In this document: positions 53,305 through 62,742 of the stretch, one piece after another
How positions within the stretch are numbered: the first letter of the stretch is position 1
How the letters are laid out: each line of letters begins with the position of its first letter
Assembly (NCBI RefSeq): GCF_000243335.1
Contig: NZ_JH597773.1
Coordinates: 951,989-1,015,988, forward strand
DNA length: 64,000 nt
Direction of reading: 5' to 3'
Origin: Leptonema illini DSM 21528
Lineage (GTDB): Bacteria > Spirochaetota > Leptospiria > Leptospirales > Leptonemataceae
Notes under the pieces: generated by a model
Database searches by the model: none
Told to the model about the DNA's origin: nothing
What the model saw: only the letters and a program-made list of their open reading frames with translations
Program-made: the position numbers and the translations under genes

Positions 53305-55018
53305 GAGTCTGTCGAAAAACCTATCTCGTTAAGCGCGTGAACTCCCGGTCGCCCGACCGGGCTCTTGCTCAGATATTGTCAGCCGCAATCGGATTTACCC
53401 GGACAAACCCGATCATTCGGGCAAGGTTATGGGCAATGCACCGCTCAGACCATTCAACTTGAACCCTTTCTCTTGTTCGCCGCAAGAACTGCCAGCCATT
53501 ACGAGCACTTTTCATCACACCAAAGACGCCCTCGACAGATGGAAATCGGCGAGCATAGGTTTTCTTCCCATCTGGAGTTGCCAGCTTCTCTCTCATGAGA
53601 AGGGTAAGGGGATTGGAAATAGACCGCATCCCCGTTTTCTTTTTTTTGCTTCCATGATGGGGAGGTAAACTACGGACTTGTAAATCGGGAATATGTTTGG
53701 TCTGAATCCAGAGCTCTTTGCGCTTGCCTTCCGGGCCAATACATTGCTCTTTCATAGAGCACCGGGAACAGCCATAACGTCGATAGTGCCGGTAGAGGAC
53801 TCCCTGTAGATTTCTCTCGCGCTGGAAGGTGAGGATTTCGCCGGCCGGACACTGAAAGCAATCGTTGTCTCGGTCGTAGTGGAATTGCAACAAGGCATGG
53901 CTGCCCTCAATCAGAGGCGGTTCAGCGGCAGCCTCATTTCTTTCCTCCGGCTTGATCTTACCGCCGGTCTTCTTGTGTGCCAGTTCCCGGTCTGGCATAT
54001 AGAGGTCATGCCCTGTAAGCTCTTTGAGAATATTCTCGCTCGCATATCCACAATCGAGAACGTATTTGATTTCGTCTGTTTTTTTGGGAAGGAACTCCGC
54101 CTTTACGCCCTCAACTCTGTTCACAAGCGAACTGGTGAATGTACTGTCGCTCTGTCCCGTAACAATTTCCTGATAAACAATCATGCCACTCTGGAAATCC
54201 ACTGCATTCTGGGCCGAATAACCCACGATGAAGCTGTTGGATCCGTCTTTGTGCCAGTCTGCATCTGGATCTGTAAGATGAACTCGCTTTCGGTCAGGTC
54301 TGGATTTCAAGAACTCCAGCCCCAGAGACAGCTTCTCTTTCTGGACCTCCAGTTGTTGGATTTTCTTTGCCAGTAATTCCTGTTCTGCATCGTTCTGTGA
54401 TGCCTCCCATTCGTCGTAGCGTTTCTTACAGACAGATTCAAGATGCTCATAACGCCTTTCAAGTTCCTCGCGAGTACCTATATCGCGTCTGTTTGCACTG
54501 CCCTTGATCTTTGTGCTGTCAATGCTGACGGTATCCAGATCGATGAATCCCGATTCGATACCGAGGAATACTGTCTGCGTGAACAATTCCTGAATTGCTG
54601 CCGCATGCCTCAGCCGGAACTTTCCGAGGGTTGAATGATCCATCTCCATCCCACCGGACAGATACATCAAATCTGCACGCTGTCCGAGATCTCGCTCAAG
54701 GGCTCGCATGGAAAGGTTTCCATACAACAATGAATAGATGATGATAGCCAGAACTCGGTCGGGCGGCATGGCCGGGCGACCTCCCTGCTTCGAATCATTC
54801 CTGTAACTCGCATCAAAGCGGCTGAGATCTAGCCGCCGGACCGTCTCAAGCAGGCGGGAGATGGGATGATCCTCCGGAAACAACTCCGAGAAATTCAAGA
54901 TAACGATCTGGCTCTGATCAGAGTCAGGCTGTTTGTAGCGTGCCATGCTCCCCGATAATCTACCCGGCCGGTAATTTCCAGGGGAATTCAGAATTGATTC
55001 AGGTTTTTCGACAGACTC
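53305..55018 (-). mobile_element. IS1182-family insertion sequence with terminal inverted repeats
   Basis: A 1714-bp element bounded by perfect 18-bp inverted repeats: GAGTCTGTCGAAAAACCT at 53305-53322 and its complement at 55001-55018. It carries one transposase gene on the minus strand. No convincing target-site duplication is visible outside these ends. It sits in the gap between the TPR-like gene and the coiled-coil gene and seems not to have broken a reading frame. Confidence 0.85.
53369..54946 (-). CDS. IS1182-family transposase
   Basis: A 525-residue DDE transposase. The N-terminal DUF772-type domain includes GGRPAMPPDRVLAIIIYSLL and MDHSTLGKFRLRH. Catalytic candidates are Asp in VSIDSTKIKGSA, Asp in YVLDCGYASENI and Glu in PSVEGVFGVMK. 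A Cys-rich segment (CFQCPAGE, CSRCSMKEQC) is typical of the C-terminal DDE_Tnp_1_6 part. ATG 54946 has GGGGAG just upstream. The frame is intact, so the element may still be active. Confidence 0.93.
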   Translation of the reverse strand: MARYKQPDSDQSQIVILNFSELFPEDHPISRLLETVRRLDLSRFDASYRNDSKQGGRPAMPPDRVLAIIIYSLLYGNLSMRALERDLGQRADLMYLSGGMEMDHSTLGKFRLRHAAAIQELFTQTVFLGIESGFIDLDTVSIDSTKIKGSANRRDIGTREELERRYEHLESVCKKRYDEWEASQNDAEQELLAKKIQQLEVQKEKLSLGLEFLKSRPDRKRVHLTDPDADWHKDGSNSFIVGYSAQNAVDFQSGMIVYQEIVTGQSDSTFTSSLVNRVEGVKAEFLPKKTDEIKYVLDCGYASENILKELTGHDLYMPDRELAHKKTGGKIKPEERNEAAAEPPLIEGSHALLQFHYDRDNDCFQCPAGEILTFQRERNLQGVLYRHYRRYGCSRCSMKEQCIGPEGKRKELWIQTKHIPDLQVRSLPPHHGSKKKKTGMRSISNPLTLLMREKLATPDGKKTYARRFPSVEGVFGVMKSARNGWQFLRRTRERVQVEWSERCIAHNLARMIGFVRVNPIAADNI

Positions 55019-55122
55019 GGGGGTAACCGCAGAGGGCTCTGAGGGCACAGAGGAGATCCAGAAAAGGGTCGGACTCCAGTTTTTTGCATTGACAATGCCC
55101 GCCATACGTTTATGCTACAGTC

Positions 55123-55758
55123 ATGAAAGCGGTGCGTCCACTGCCCCGAGAATTCGAAAAGCTGCTCGGCGAAGAGGGAGCAGAGAAGTTCACTGTTTTT
55201 CTCAACGATGCCTTCGAAGATCAGAAGGGCGACGTAATCAAGGCAGTCAGCGATAGCTTCCATAAGCATGTGACCGACGAGGTCTCGAAGGTTCGCCTCG
55301 AGGTTGCCGACCTCAAGGTTGAAGTTAAGGCCGATCTGGCCGAACTGCGAGCGGACATGGCTGATCTTCGCACTGAATTAAAGACGGAGATGGCCGAGCT
55401 CCGCACTGAGATAAAGACGGAAATCGCCGAGCTTCGCACTGAAATAAAGACGGAAATCGCCGAGCTTCGCACTGAGTTAAAGACGGACATGGCCGAACTA
55501 AGTGCTGAATTAAAGGCGGATATGACCGACCTACAGGTACAGCAGAAGGCCGATACGAGCCGTCTGGAAAACAGGATCACCGAGCTGCGAACCGAATTGA
55601 AGACTGAAATCGCCGAATTACGCGCCGATATGAAGACAGACATTGCAGATGTCCATAAATCGATCTCCGCTCAGACGCGATGGATACTGGCAGCTCTTCT
55701 CGGCGGAGCCCTGCTTTATCCGGTCGCTATCAAGCTCATTGATAAGCTATTCCCCTGA
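55123..55758 (+). CDS. Coiled-coil protein with C-terminal membrane anchor and 11-residue repeats
   Basis: A 211-residue protein. Residues about 1-60 are a mixed helical domain (FEKLLGEEGAEKFTVFLND). Residues about 65-180 form a coiled coil built of 11-residue units such as ELRTEIKTEIA, with Glu and Lys alternating. A single membrane segment lies near the C-terminus (WILAALLGGALLYPVAIKLI). It resembles the DUF1640/CCDC90-like layout of coiled coil plus anchor, without certainty. It starts 105 bp from the IS end. Confidence 0.75.
   Translation: MKAVRPLPREFEKLLGEEGAEKFTVFLNDAFEDQKGDVIKAVSDSFHKHVTDEVSKVRLEVADLKVEVKADLAELRADMADLRTELKTEMAELRTEIKTEIAELRTEIKTEIAELRTELKTDMAELSAELKADMTDLQVQQKADTSRLENRITELRTELKTEIAELRADMKTDIADVHKSISAQTRWILAALLGGALLYPVAIKLIDKLFP
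55363..55527 (+). repeat. Five tandem 33-bp coding repeats
   Basis: Five adjacent 33-bp units (55363, 55396, 55429, 55462 and 55495 onward) encode the ELRTE(I/L)KT(E/D)(I/M)A hendecads of the coiled-coil protein. Units 2 and 3 are nearly identical, and the last is most diverged. A related unit lies just upstream at 55330-55362. Repeat number could vary between strains by slippage. Confidence 0.85.
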
Positions 55759-55821
55759 GAGCCTGCTGATGCCTGTAAACCATGCCTTGCTGATTCGGGA
55801 TAAACCGCTGAGGGCGCGGAG

Positions 55822-55921
55822 GTCACACTCACACCCACCTTCAGCCGTGCGGGTGGTGCTCCGTTGATTGGCTGAGCACCAGGCCCGGCACGCTCCGCTC
55901 TCAGGTGGGTGCGCGTGTGAC
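55822..55921. repeat. Long nested imperfect palindrome
   Basis: An outer stem pairs 55822-55840 (GTCACACTCACACCCACCT) with 55903-55921 (AGGTGGGTGCGCGTGTGAC), 17 of 19 positions complementary. A nested stem pairs GTGCGGGTGGTGCTC with GAGCACCAGGCCCGGCAC. The whole could fold into a hairpin of about 100 nt. It lies between the coiled-coil gene and leuS, in a stretch with no gene. Confidence 0.8.
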
Positions 55922-55977
55922 GGGATTCTGAGCACGGGACGATGCAGCCGGATCAGGTGCGACGAAAGAAGCCTTAG

Positions 55978-56124
55978 CCTCACCGGTATTCCAGCGCCCC
56001 CCATTTCCAGCCCGCTCGCTTCCCCTGTGCAGCGAAGCAGGCTTTCTCTGGACTCTATTCCACTTGCCTCATCGGTATTCCCTTCGCCCCATTTCCAGCC
56101 CGTTTGCTCTCTGCCTGTAGCGAA
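55978..56124. repeat. Imperfect direct repeat of about 58 bp
   Basis: Copy 1 (55978-56036) and copy 2 (56067-56124) both run from CCTCA-CGGTATTCC through CATTTCCAGCCCG to GCAGCGAA or GTAGCGAA. They differ at scattered positions. Copy 2 runs into the inverted repeat that follows. Origin unknown; the unit may be a dispersed intergenic repeat. Confidence 0.65.
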
Positions 56125-56195
56125 CCATGGACGGGAAAGCGACGGCGCCTGGCGCACGATCGCGCCACGCGCCGGACAGGCAGAGAGCAAACGGG
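56099..56195. repeat. 20-bp perfect inverted repeat with nested stem upstream of leuS
   Basis: CCCGTTTGCTCTCTGCCTGT (56099-56118) is exactly complementary to 56176-56195. Inside, GGCGCCTGGCGC and GCGCCACGCGCC (about 56144-56173) can pair at 11 of 12 positions. The full structure would be a strong hairpin ending 45 bp before the leuS ATG. It has no terminator-like T-run and no T-box features. Confidence 0.8.
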
Positions 56196-56240
56196 CCTAT
56201 TTTCACTGGAATCTACGGCCACCGGGCGAGTTCTGGACCT

Positions 56241-58907
56241 ATGAGCTACCCCTTCAGCAGCATCGAGAAGAAATGGCAGGAATACTGGGAGAAAGAAAAG
56301 ACCTTCCGCACTCCGCCGGAAGATCCGTCCCGCCCGAAATACTACGTCCTTGATATGTTTCCCTACCCCTCCGGCCAGGGGCTGCACGTCGGCCACCCCG
56401 AGGGCTACACGGCCACCGACATCATGGCGCGCTACAAACGGCAGAAGGGTTTCAATGTGCTGCATCCGATGGGATGGGATGCGTTCGGATTGCCCGCCGA
56501 GCGTTATGCGATGCAGACGGGCATTCATCCGGCTGAGACGACGAAGAAGAACATCGACAACTTTCGCCGGCAGTTGAAGTCGCTCGGCTTCTCCTATGAT
56601 TGGGATCGCGAGATCAATACGACCGACGAGAAATACTACCGCTGGACACAGTGGATCTTCCTTAAAGTATTCAATAGCTTCTTCGACGAGAAAGAGAAGA
56701 AGGCACGGCCGATTACCGAGCTGAAGATCCCCGCCGACGTAAAAAAGGCAGGCGATGATGCCGTGCGCGAATACGTAAACGCACGTCGCCTCGCCTATAT
56801 CCACGAAGCGCCGGTTAATTATTGCCCCGAGCTGGGCACCGTTCTCGCCAACGAAGAGGTGGATGAATGGACGTCGAAGGGTTATACGGTGGTGCGCCGT
56901 CCGATGAAGCAGTGGATGCTGCGAATCACGGCCTATGCAGAACGCCTGCTTGACGATCTCGAACTGGTGGACTGGCCCCGCGGCACGCTGGAACTGCAGA
57001 AGAACTGGATCGGTCGTTCGACGGGAGCGACGGTGTTTTTCCCGTATAACGATGCGACGGCAAAGAAGGCGGCAAAGGCCGGATTGCCCGAAGCGCTTGA
57101 GATCTTCACGACGCGCCCCGATACGCTTTTCGGCGTAAGTTATATGGTGCTTGCTCCCGAGCATCCTGCCGTCGCCATCCTGACGGCGCCGAAGGAGAAA
57201 GAGGCGGTGAACGCTTATATCGAAGCGACGACGAAAAAAAGCGAGCTGGAGCGCACGGCAACAGGCGCAACAGACGAGAAGACAGGCGTGTTCACAGGCG
57301 GCTACGTTCTGCATCCTTTTACGGAAAAAAAGATCCCCGTCTGGATCTCGGACTACGTGCTGATGGGCTACGGCACAGGCGCCATCATGTCGGTGCCCGG
57401 CCATGATGAACGCGACTTTGCCTTTGCGAAGAAATTCAACCTGCCGATCCTGACCGTCGTCGCTCCGGCAACAGCGGACGCGTCTTCGGCGTCGAAATCA
57501 AAGCAGCCGTCATCGCCGAAGTCCGATCAGGCCTTTTCGGTAACCGACGCCGCCTTCACCGACGAAGGTGTATCGGTGAACTCCGACTTTATCAGCGGGT
57601 TAACCACAAGCGATGCGAAGGCAAAGATGATCGCCGAGTTACAGAAACGCAAGATCGGATCAGCCCGCGTCAACTACAAGCTGCGCGACTGGCTCTTCTC
57701 GCGTCAGCGCTACTGGGGTGAGCCCATCCCCATCAGCTTCGATGCGGACGGCAACTACTATCATGAAGACGAGACTTCGCTTCCGTTGAAGTTGCCGCCC
57801 TCGGAGGACTTCAAACCGGCCGATACGGGCGAATCCCCTCTGGCCCGTATCAGTGACTGGGTCGAATACACCGACAGTAAGGGCCGCCGGCTCCGGCGCG
57901 AAACGAATACGATGCCGCAATGGGCCGGCAGTTGCTGGTATTATCTGCGCTATATCGATCCTGATAACGATACGCGTCTTGTAGACGAAAAGAAAGAGGC
58001 CTACTGGATGGGCGAGAACGGCGTAGATCTCTACGTGGGCGGCGCCGAGCATGCCGTATTGCATCTGCTGTACGCTCGCTTCTGGCATAAGGTGCTCTTT
58101 GATCTGGGTTATGCGCGCACGCCCGAGCCCTTTCACAAGCTCGTGCATCAGGGGTTGATCCTCGGCGAAGACGGACAGAAGATGTCGAAATCGCGCGGCA
58201 ACGTCGTGAACCCCGACGACGTCGTCTCGCAGTACGGCGCCGACGCCTTTCGACTCTATGAGATGTTCATGGGTCCGCTTGAGGTGATGAAGCCCTGGTC
58301 ATCCCGCGCAATCGAAGGCGTTTATCGTTTTCTCACGCGCATCTATCGCTTCTACTTTCAGCATGATCGCGAGATGAACGTGCTTCTTGAAAACGGACGT
58401 CCGGTTTTGAACGCCTCGATCTTCGAAGAGCCTGAAGATATCGAGCGGCGAGATCGCGCCCTGCACGAAACGATCAAAAACGTCACCGATAATATTGAGC
58501 GCATGCATTTCAATAAGGCGATCAGCGATATGATGGCTTTTTTAAATGAGATCACCTCGATGCAAAAGATCGGCAAACAGGCCGTTGAAACGCTGCCTGT
58601 TCTGCTCTCGCCGTTTGCTCCGCATATAGCCGAAGAGATATGGCAGGCGCTCGGCAAAGAAGGCAGCATCAGCACGGCGGCGTGGCCGACCTATGATGCC
58701 TCGAAGATCGTGCGCAACGAGGTCGAGGTCGTCTTTCAGGTGAACGGCAAGATTCGCGGCAAACAGAGCATGCCCGTCGACGCCGACGACAAGACGCTTG
58801 AGGCGGCGGCCATGGATAACGAGCAGATGAAGAAGAATCTGGAAGGCAAGACCATCCGCAAGGTCATCGTGGTGAAAAACAAACTGGTTAACGTGGTGGC
58901 GAACTGA
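56241..58907 (+). CDS. leuS: Leucyl-tRNA synthetase
   Basis: Class I aminoacyl-tRNA synthetase of 888 residues. HVGH in [17 protein letters not shown] is the HIGH motif, and KMSKSRGN is the KMSKS motif. The CP1 editing domain is present with TTRPDTLFG and [16 protein letters not shown] Ser/Ala/Lys-rich insert (about residues 411-430) interrupts the second half of CP1 and looks like a flexible linker. ATG 56241 gives the expected [13 protein letters not shown] start; longer readings run into the hairpin. The stop overlaps the next ATG (TGATG). Confidence 0.97.
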   Translation: MSYPFSSIEKKWQEYWEKEKTFRTPPEDPSRPKYYVLDMFPYPSGQGLHVGHPEGYTATDIMARYKRQKGFNVLHPMGWDAFGLPAERYAMQTGIHPAETTKKNIDNFRRQLKSLGFSYDWDREINTTDEKYYRWTQWIFLKVFNSFFDEKEKKARPITELKIPADVKKAGDDAVREYVNARRLAYIHEAPVNYCPELGTVLANEEVDEWTSKGYTVVRRPMKQWMLRITAYAERLLDDLELVDWPRGTLELQKNWIGRSTGATVFFPYNDATAKKAAKAGLPEALEIFTTRPDTLFGVSYMVLAPEHPAVAILTAPKEKEAVNAYIEATTKKSELERTATGATDEKTGVFTGGYVLHPFTEKKIPVWISDYVLMGYGTGAIMSVPGHDERDFAFAKKFNLPILTVVAPATADASSASKSKQPSSPKSDQAFSVTDAAFTDEGVSVNSDFISGLTTSDAKAKMIAELQKRKIGSARVNYKLRDWLFSRQRYWGEPIPISFDADGNYYHEDETSLPLKLPPSEDFKPADTGESPLARISDWVEYTDSKGRRLRRETNTMPQWAGSCWYYLRYIDPDNDTRLVDEKKEAYWMGENGVDLYVGGAEHAVLHLLYARFWHKVLFDLGYARTPEPFHKLVHQGLILGEDGQKMSKSRGNVVNPDDVVSQYGADAFRLYEMFMGPLEVMKPWSSRAIEGVYRFLTRIYRFYFQHDREMNVLLENGRPVLNASIFEEPEDIERRDRALHETIKNVTDNIERMHFNKAISDMMAFLNEITSMQKIGKQAVETLPVLLSPFAPHIAEEIWQALGKEGSISTAAWPTYDASKIVRNEVEVVFQVNGKIRGKQSMPVDADDKTLEAAAMDNEQMKKNLEGKTIRKVIVVKNKLVNVVAN

Positions 58908-60067
58908 TGAAGCGAGCGGCATTAACCGGATCAATCCTCCTTCTCTCTCTTCTGACCGTATCGTGTCGCAAAGAGCCCGAAGAAGTTATCGCCGATTTGC
59001 AGGAGAGCATCGCCGAGCTGCCTCTTGATCCGGCCGATCGTCAGGAGGCCATCGAAGAGCTTCTTGCCGAAATCGAAGAATACGAGAATGAAGAGAACGA
59101 GAAACGCATCCAGGTGCTGATTGAGAAGGCCGAAGGCGGCCTCTTCGAAGAAAGCGGCGACGGAACCGTATTCGTCGCCCGCACGAAAAGCGGCTGGACT
59201 GTGCTTCATGCAGGCGGCCAGAATCAATTCTCTGAAGGCGACGATCCTGAGTCCTTCCTGCTTTCCTTCGGCGGACGCTATATCGTCTATTCTGTTAAAG
59301 AAGACGACGAGAAGTGCCGCTTCAGCTGGATCGATCTTGGCGAGAATCGCACCGGTTCAGACCATGAAGAGGATTTCATCGAAGAGGCATGTTCGACCCC
59401 GGTCATTCCCGGCGATGACGGCTCGGTCTATATCTCGCGATCAAACGACATCTTTCAGCGGAACATGGCCGACGGGCAGGAGAAGCTCGTCCTCGGTCGG
59501 GCCTTCTTCAAACCTGCCTTTCCAAAGATCAATAATCGCATGTTCATGATTCCCATTCCCGAGGGGATCTGGCTTCTCTTCGGAGCGGCCGGTCATTACG
59601 ACCTCTATCATTACGCCGGCACGCCGGGCACGGCACGCAAGATCTATCCCGGAATCGCAAGCCCGCTTGTGCAACCGGCAGCCTACGGCCTTTTTACGGA
59701 ATCGCCCACGGCCAGCACGGCTCTTTTTCTTTATACGGGCGAGGCCGGCCGCTATCGTCTGCAGGGCTTCACGCTTCCTGGAACTCCCTGGAAGTCCTTT
59801 CAGGTGCCGGTACGACGTAACGTAACCTACCTGCTTAACGAAGACCAGTTTCTCTTCGTCAAGGACGCCTACCCGATTCGTTATGTCCCCTCAACGGGGA
59901 AAGAAAGCCGTCTGCCTCTTCGCGTGCGACGCATTTTCGTGCATGGCAGCGGTCTCATCTACGTCGACGAGCAGAATCGCCTTTTACTTCGAACGGAGCC
60001 CTATTCGGAGTACGAAAAAAAACTTTTTCAGATGAAAGAAGAGCTTGAGCAGAATCTCCGACAATGA
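58907..60067 (+). CDS. Predicted lipoprotein, beta-propeller-like, coupled to leuS
   Basis: A 386-residue lipoprotein with signal ending in LLTVSC (Cys at about 20). Residues about 22-75 form an acidic helix (AEIEEYENEENEKRIQVLIE). The rest is beta-rich with repeated strand-turn blocks (FLLSFGGRYIVYSV, DGSVYISRSNDIFQ, ALFLYTGEAGRYRL), which suggests a WD/PD40-like propeller. No catalytic motif is seen. Its ATG overlaps the leuS stop by one base, so it is probably translated with leuS although no functional link is evident. Confidence 0.72.
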   Translation: MKRAALTGSILLLSLLTVSCRKEPEEVIADLQESIAELPLDPADRQEAIEELLAEIEEYENEENEKRIQVLIEKAEGGLFEESGDGTVFVARTKSGWTVLHAGGQNQFSEGDDPESFLLSFGGRYIVYSVKEDDEKCRFSWIDLGENRTGSDHEEDFIEEACSTPVIPGDDGSVYISRSNDIFQRNMADGQEKLVLGRAFFKPAFPKINNRMFMIPIPEGIWLLFGAAGHYDLYHYAGTPGTARKIYPGIASPLVQPAAYGLFTESPTASTALFLYTGEAGRYRLQGFTLPGTPWKSFQVPVRRNVTYLLNEDQFLFVKDAYPIRYVPSTGKESRLPLRVRRIFVHGSGLIYVDEQNRLLLRTEPYSEYEKKLFQMKEELEQNLRQ

Positions 60068-60129
60068 TAGAGAGAAGATAGGCTTTAATCCGGTCTTGAG
60101 CCGGGCTTGCATCGTCTCTGGGATCTGAT

Positions 60130-60768
60130 ATGAAAAAGAAAGATACACGAATGCTCTCAAGAGGGCTCCCGTTTCGCCGGGCAATCATTGCCATAGCGCT
60201 CATAGCGGTGCTACTTTCCTGCACAAACGCAAAAGACGAAGGCGAGCTCACCGTGCTCGGCCCCGACGGCGGATACACATATTTCAAGGGCGACCTGAAC
60301 ATGAATCTGATGTCGAATTGCGGCACGGCAACAGCTCAAACCACAACGGGCGGCGGTAGCGGAAGCTCGACGACAAAGAATCTGTGGGATGTTGAATCGT
60401 ACTTCATCTTCACCTACGGCGAATTCATCTTCACACGCTTCACTTATAGCAAGTTGAAAAACTCCTACAGCCTGACTCCTTCGACCACTTCAACGTCCAC
60501 CTGTAACACCATCGACGGCATATACTGTAACTCAAGCGGCACGCTTACCTGCGAAACCGCCGACAACGTCCGCTGCGGCGGTACCAAAAGCTTTATCTTT
60601 TCAGGTGGACTGCCGGCTACCGTATTCCAGGCGGTCACGGGCACCATCGACTATCAGATGAGCGTGGATGAGAACAACAACACCGTCCGCAGCGCCGATC
60701 TCGAATTCGAAATGATCGATAGCCAGGGGCGCATCCTGCAGGGCGAGGTTCATTGCTACGCTCCGTGA
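60130..60768 (+). CDS. Predicted lipoprotein, Cys-rich and Thr/Ser-rich
   Basis: A 212-residue lipoprotein with signal ending in IALIAVLLSCTNA. The mature part has a low-complexity TTTGGGSGSSTT segment, then a Ser/Thr-rich stretch and several Cys (TCNTIDGIYC, LTCETADNVRC) that may form disulfides. I do not recognise a family. An in-frame ATG at 60151 is an alternative start. It lies 62 bp after the previous lipoprotein gene and 8 bp before the next. Confidence 0.7.
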   Translation: MKKKDTRMLSRGLPFRRAIIAIALIAVLLSCTNAKDEGELTVLGPDGGYTYFKGDLNMNLMSNCGTATAQTTTGGGSGSSTTKNLWDVESYFIFTYGEFIFTRFTYSKLKNSYSLTPSTTSTSTCNTIDGIYCNSSGTLTCETADNVRCGGTKSFIFSGGLPATVFQAVTGTIDYQMSVDENNNTVRSADLEFEMIDSQGRILQGEVHCYAP

Positions 60769-60776
60769 GGACGGCC

Positions 60777-61742
60777 ATGTATTGCTTTCGCCGACACAGC
60801 ATCCAGGCACTCTTACTCCTGCAACTGACGGCTCTCATCGCCGGATGTGCCCGCGAGATTCGCATGCAATCGCCCGAGATCCCGCCTGAGGTGATCGACA
60901 TGAGTCGCATTCGACTTGAACCGCTGGAGGGCACGGAGCTTGAGGTGCGTTTCGGCGGCGAACGCGAACGCCCCTATCTGCTCATGAACCTGACCTTCGC
61001 CGGCTCAGGACTCAACGTCATCGAAGAGATCAAACGCGGCCGCATACTGTTTCATAAGATCGTCGTGCGGGATGCGTCGGGTCGGATTCTGGGCGAAGAG
61101 CCCATCAACTTTCAGGCGATCAAGATGACCGAGACGCGCATCCAGAAATCCGAATCAGACGTCTACATCACTTCGGATAACGACCAGATCACTCTCGACA
61201 AACAGGATCAGAACAAGGACGTCATTCGCCGAAATTATGCCATCCGCACATTTGCCGATAACGATAAGGTTCCGCAGATCGTGCGTCTTCGCGAGATGCC
61301 CGACACGAACAGTCCCATCTCTGTGTACGTCGTGTTTCATCTCGTCGAACCCGTTCTGAAAGAGGTGTGCAAGGAGATGGACGGAGAGGCATGCCCGGTC
61401 GCCGATTATTATACGTTTCGCGAGGTCCGCGAAGAGTTAAGCGACGTCATGCGTCGTATTCAGCAGGCCTACGAAAAGCAGGAGGATCTGCCCGCCTTTC
61501 GTCTGAAAAACTCGCCCGACTATTACGTGAAGCAGATGAAAGAAAACCTGTCGCGCATGAACGCCACGCATAAGGCTCCGCATGAGAATCTCAAGGTTCT
61601 GAATATCTCGGGCCAGCCGGCGACGCTTTATGCTAACGTTGCCTCGTTCGGCAGCCGCCTTTATTATCGCGAGTGGAAGCTGATCAGCGAACCTGGATTT
61701 TTTCGCGTGAAGGTCGGCAAGAGACCGGTAAAGCAGAATTAA
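60777..61742 (+). CDS. Predicted lipoprotein of unknown function
   Basis: A 321-residue lipoprotein; ATG 60777 follows GAGGACGGCC and gives a signal ending in TALIAGCARE. A beta-rich region (about 40-190) contains LEVRFGGERERPYLLMNLTF, and an amphipathic helical part follows (VREELSDVMRRIQQAYEKQ). The end returns to strands (LYANVASFGSRLYYREW). No named family is recognised. It is third in a run of lipoproteins after leuS. Confidence 0.72.
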   Translation: MYCFRRHSIQALLLLQLTALIAGCAREIRMQSPEIPPEVIDMSRIRLEPLEGTELEVRFGGERERPYLLMNLTFAGSGLNVIEEIKRGRILFHKIVVRDASGRILGEEPINFQAIKMTETRIQKSESDVYITSDNDQITLDKQDQNKDVIRRNYAIRTFADNDKVPQIVRLREMPDTNSPISVYVVFHLVEPVLKEVCKEMDGEACPVADYYTFREVREELSDVMRRIQQAYEKQEDLPAFRLKNSPDYYVKQMKENLSRMNATHKAPHENLKVLNISGQPATLYANVASFGSRLYYREWKLISEPGFFRVKVGKRPVKQN

Positions 61743-61761
61743 ACGGGACGACACCTAGCAC

Positions 61762-62364
61762 TTATTGCGCCCGGTATTTTTGAAGGCTACCAGCCTCTCC
61801 TCGGCCTCTTACGTACTGATGTGCCACGGCGCCGGATTGAAAGAACTTCGAACCGACAAGCTCTAAGCGCAGACTGCTCTGCGGCATCACCGTCTCGAAC
61901 AGGCGCGGACCTTTACCGGCGATGATCGGCTGAACGACAAAGTGATACTCGTCGATCAGATCGTGTGCTGCGAGCTGTGAGGCGATGCTGAGGCTGCCGA
62001 CGGCGATGTCTTTCCCGGGTTGTCTCTTGAGGGCCTGAACCTCTTCGATAATGTTCGCCGGCACGATTCTCGTCTTGCTATTCGCGGGCCCTTTCAATGT
62101 CTTCGAGAATACGACGATATCAAGCGAGTCGAATACGCGAGCGAACTCAATCGATGAAGCGTCTTCGGTCTGTTCACGGGCAACATCAGGCCAGTAGGGC
62201 ACCATGAGTTCGTAGGTCGTGCGGCCGAACAGAATCACGCTCGCACTGCGAAGCCGTTCCGTGAAATAATCGTGAAGCTCTGCGTCGGCGATCCCATCTT
62301 CGTGGGAACAGTAGCCGTCGGCGGTGATGTTGATGGCAAAAACGACCTTTCTCGTGTTTTCCAT
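61762..62364 (-). CDS. Dihydrofolate reductase-family (RibD C-terminal-like) protein
   Basis: A 200-residue protein of the DHFR/RibD reductase family. [18 protein letters not shown] starts the fold, [10 protein letters not shown] is the nucleotide-binding GRxTYE motif, and [12 protein letters not shown] plus [20 protein letters not shown] match the C-terminal half. ATG 62364 follows AGAGG. Members of this group are often of unknown substrate; it is unlikely to be the cell's main folate enzyme. It converges with the lipoprotein gene 20 bp away. Confidence 0.85.
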   Translation of the reverse strand: MENTRKVVFAINITADGYCSHEDGIADAELHDYFTERLRSASVILFGRTTYELMVPYWPDVAREQTEDASSIEFARVFDSLDIVVFSKTLKGPANSKTRIVPANIIEEVQALKRQPGKDIAVGSLSIASQLAAHDLIDEYHFVVQPIIAGKGPRLFETVMPQSSLRLELVGSKFFQSGAVAHQYVRGRGEAGSLQKYRAQ

Positions 62365-62406
62365 GAGGCCTCTTCTGGGTCGTGATGTGGCTGTCCCTGT
62401 AATCAA

Positions 62407-62742
62407 GGTGCTGTCATGTTAAATGTCAAGGGAAAATAGCGCGACCGCCGGGGCTTCACGGGCACTCCAGTGTCAATAATTTTTCGCGGCCGCCATCCCT
62501 GGCACGTATGCTCCAGCCTGAGCACGTTAGCCTCATCGCTCACCCCGCCTCGCGTTCCGGTTTTATTCTGCGAGCTAAGACTTTTGTCCACGAAACACAC
62601 GAAATTCGCGAAAGGGCTTCTTCGTTATGGAAGCCGAGAAAAGATTCTCGTCGTTGTGACTCTGACGCTGTTAAAATATAATGTGAAGAGATTTGACCAC
62701 GGAGGGAATGAACGGTTGAGGGGGGAGTGCAGACCGCTCCTC
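62407..62742. repeat. Noncoding repeat-bearing region between DHFR-like and HNH genes
   Basis: No gene is supported. It contains CTCCAGCCTGAGCACGTTAG (62510-62529) followed by GCCTCATCGCTC, which recurs in altered form near 63596, and GTCCACGAAACACACGAAA (62586-62604), which recurs at about 63913. TTTTTCGCGGCCGCC (about 62478) also recurs as TTTTCGCGGCGGCC near 63959. Confidence 0.6.

Noticed and set aside
53297-55026. Target-site duplication around the IS1182-family element
   Set aside because: Flanks GGGT and GGGG beside the inverted repeats do not match exactly, so no duplication is claimed.
55363-55527. Regular 33-bp repeats as a CRISPR array
   Set aside because: Units are adjacent without spacers and encode a coiled coil in frame. 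No cas genes are in the window.
55822-56240. T-box riboswitch controlling leuS
   Set aside because: No T-box sequence or specifier loop is visible; the structures are plain long inverted repeats.
56127-56240. Longer N-terminus for leuS starting at ATG 56127
   Set aside because: The added residues are translated from the hairpin and have no similarity to synthetases; ATG 56241 gives the expected start.
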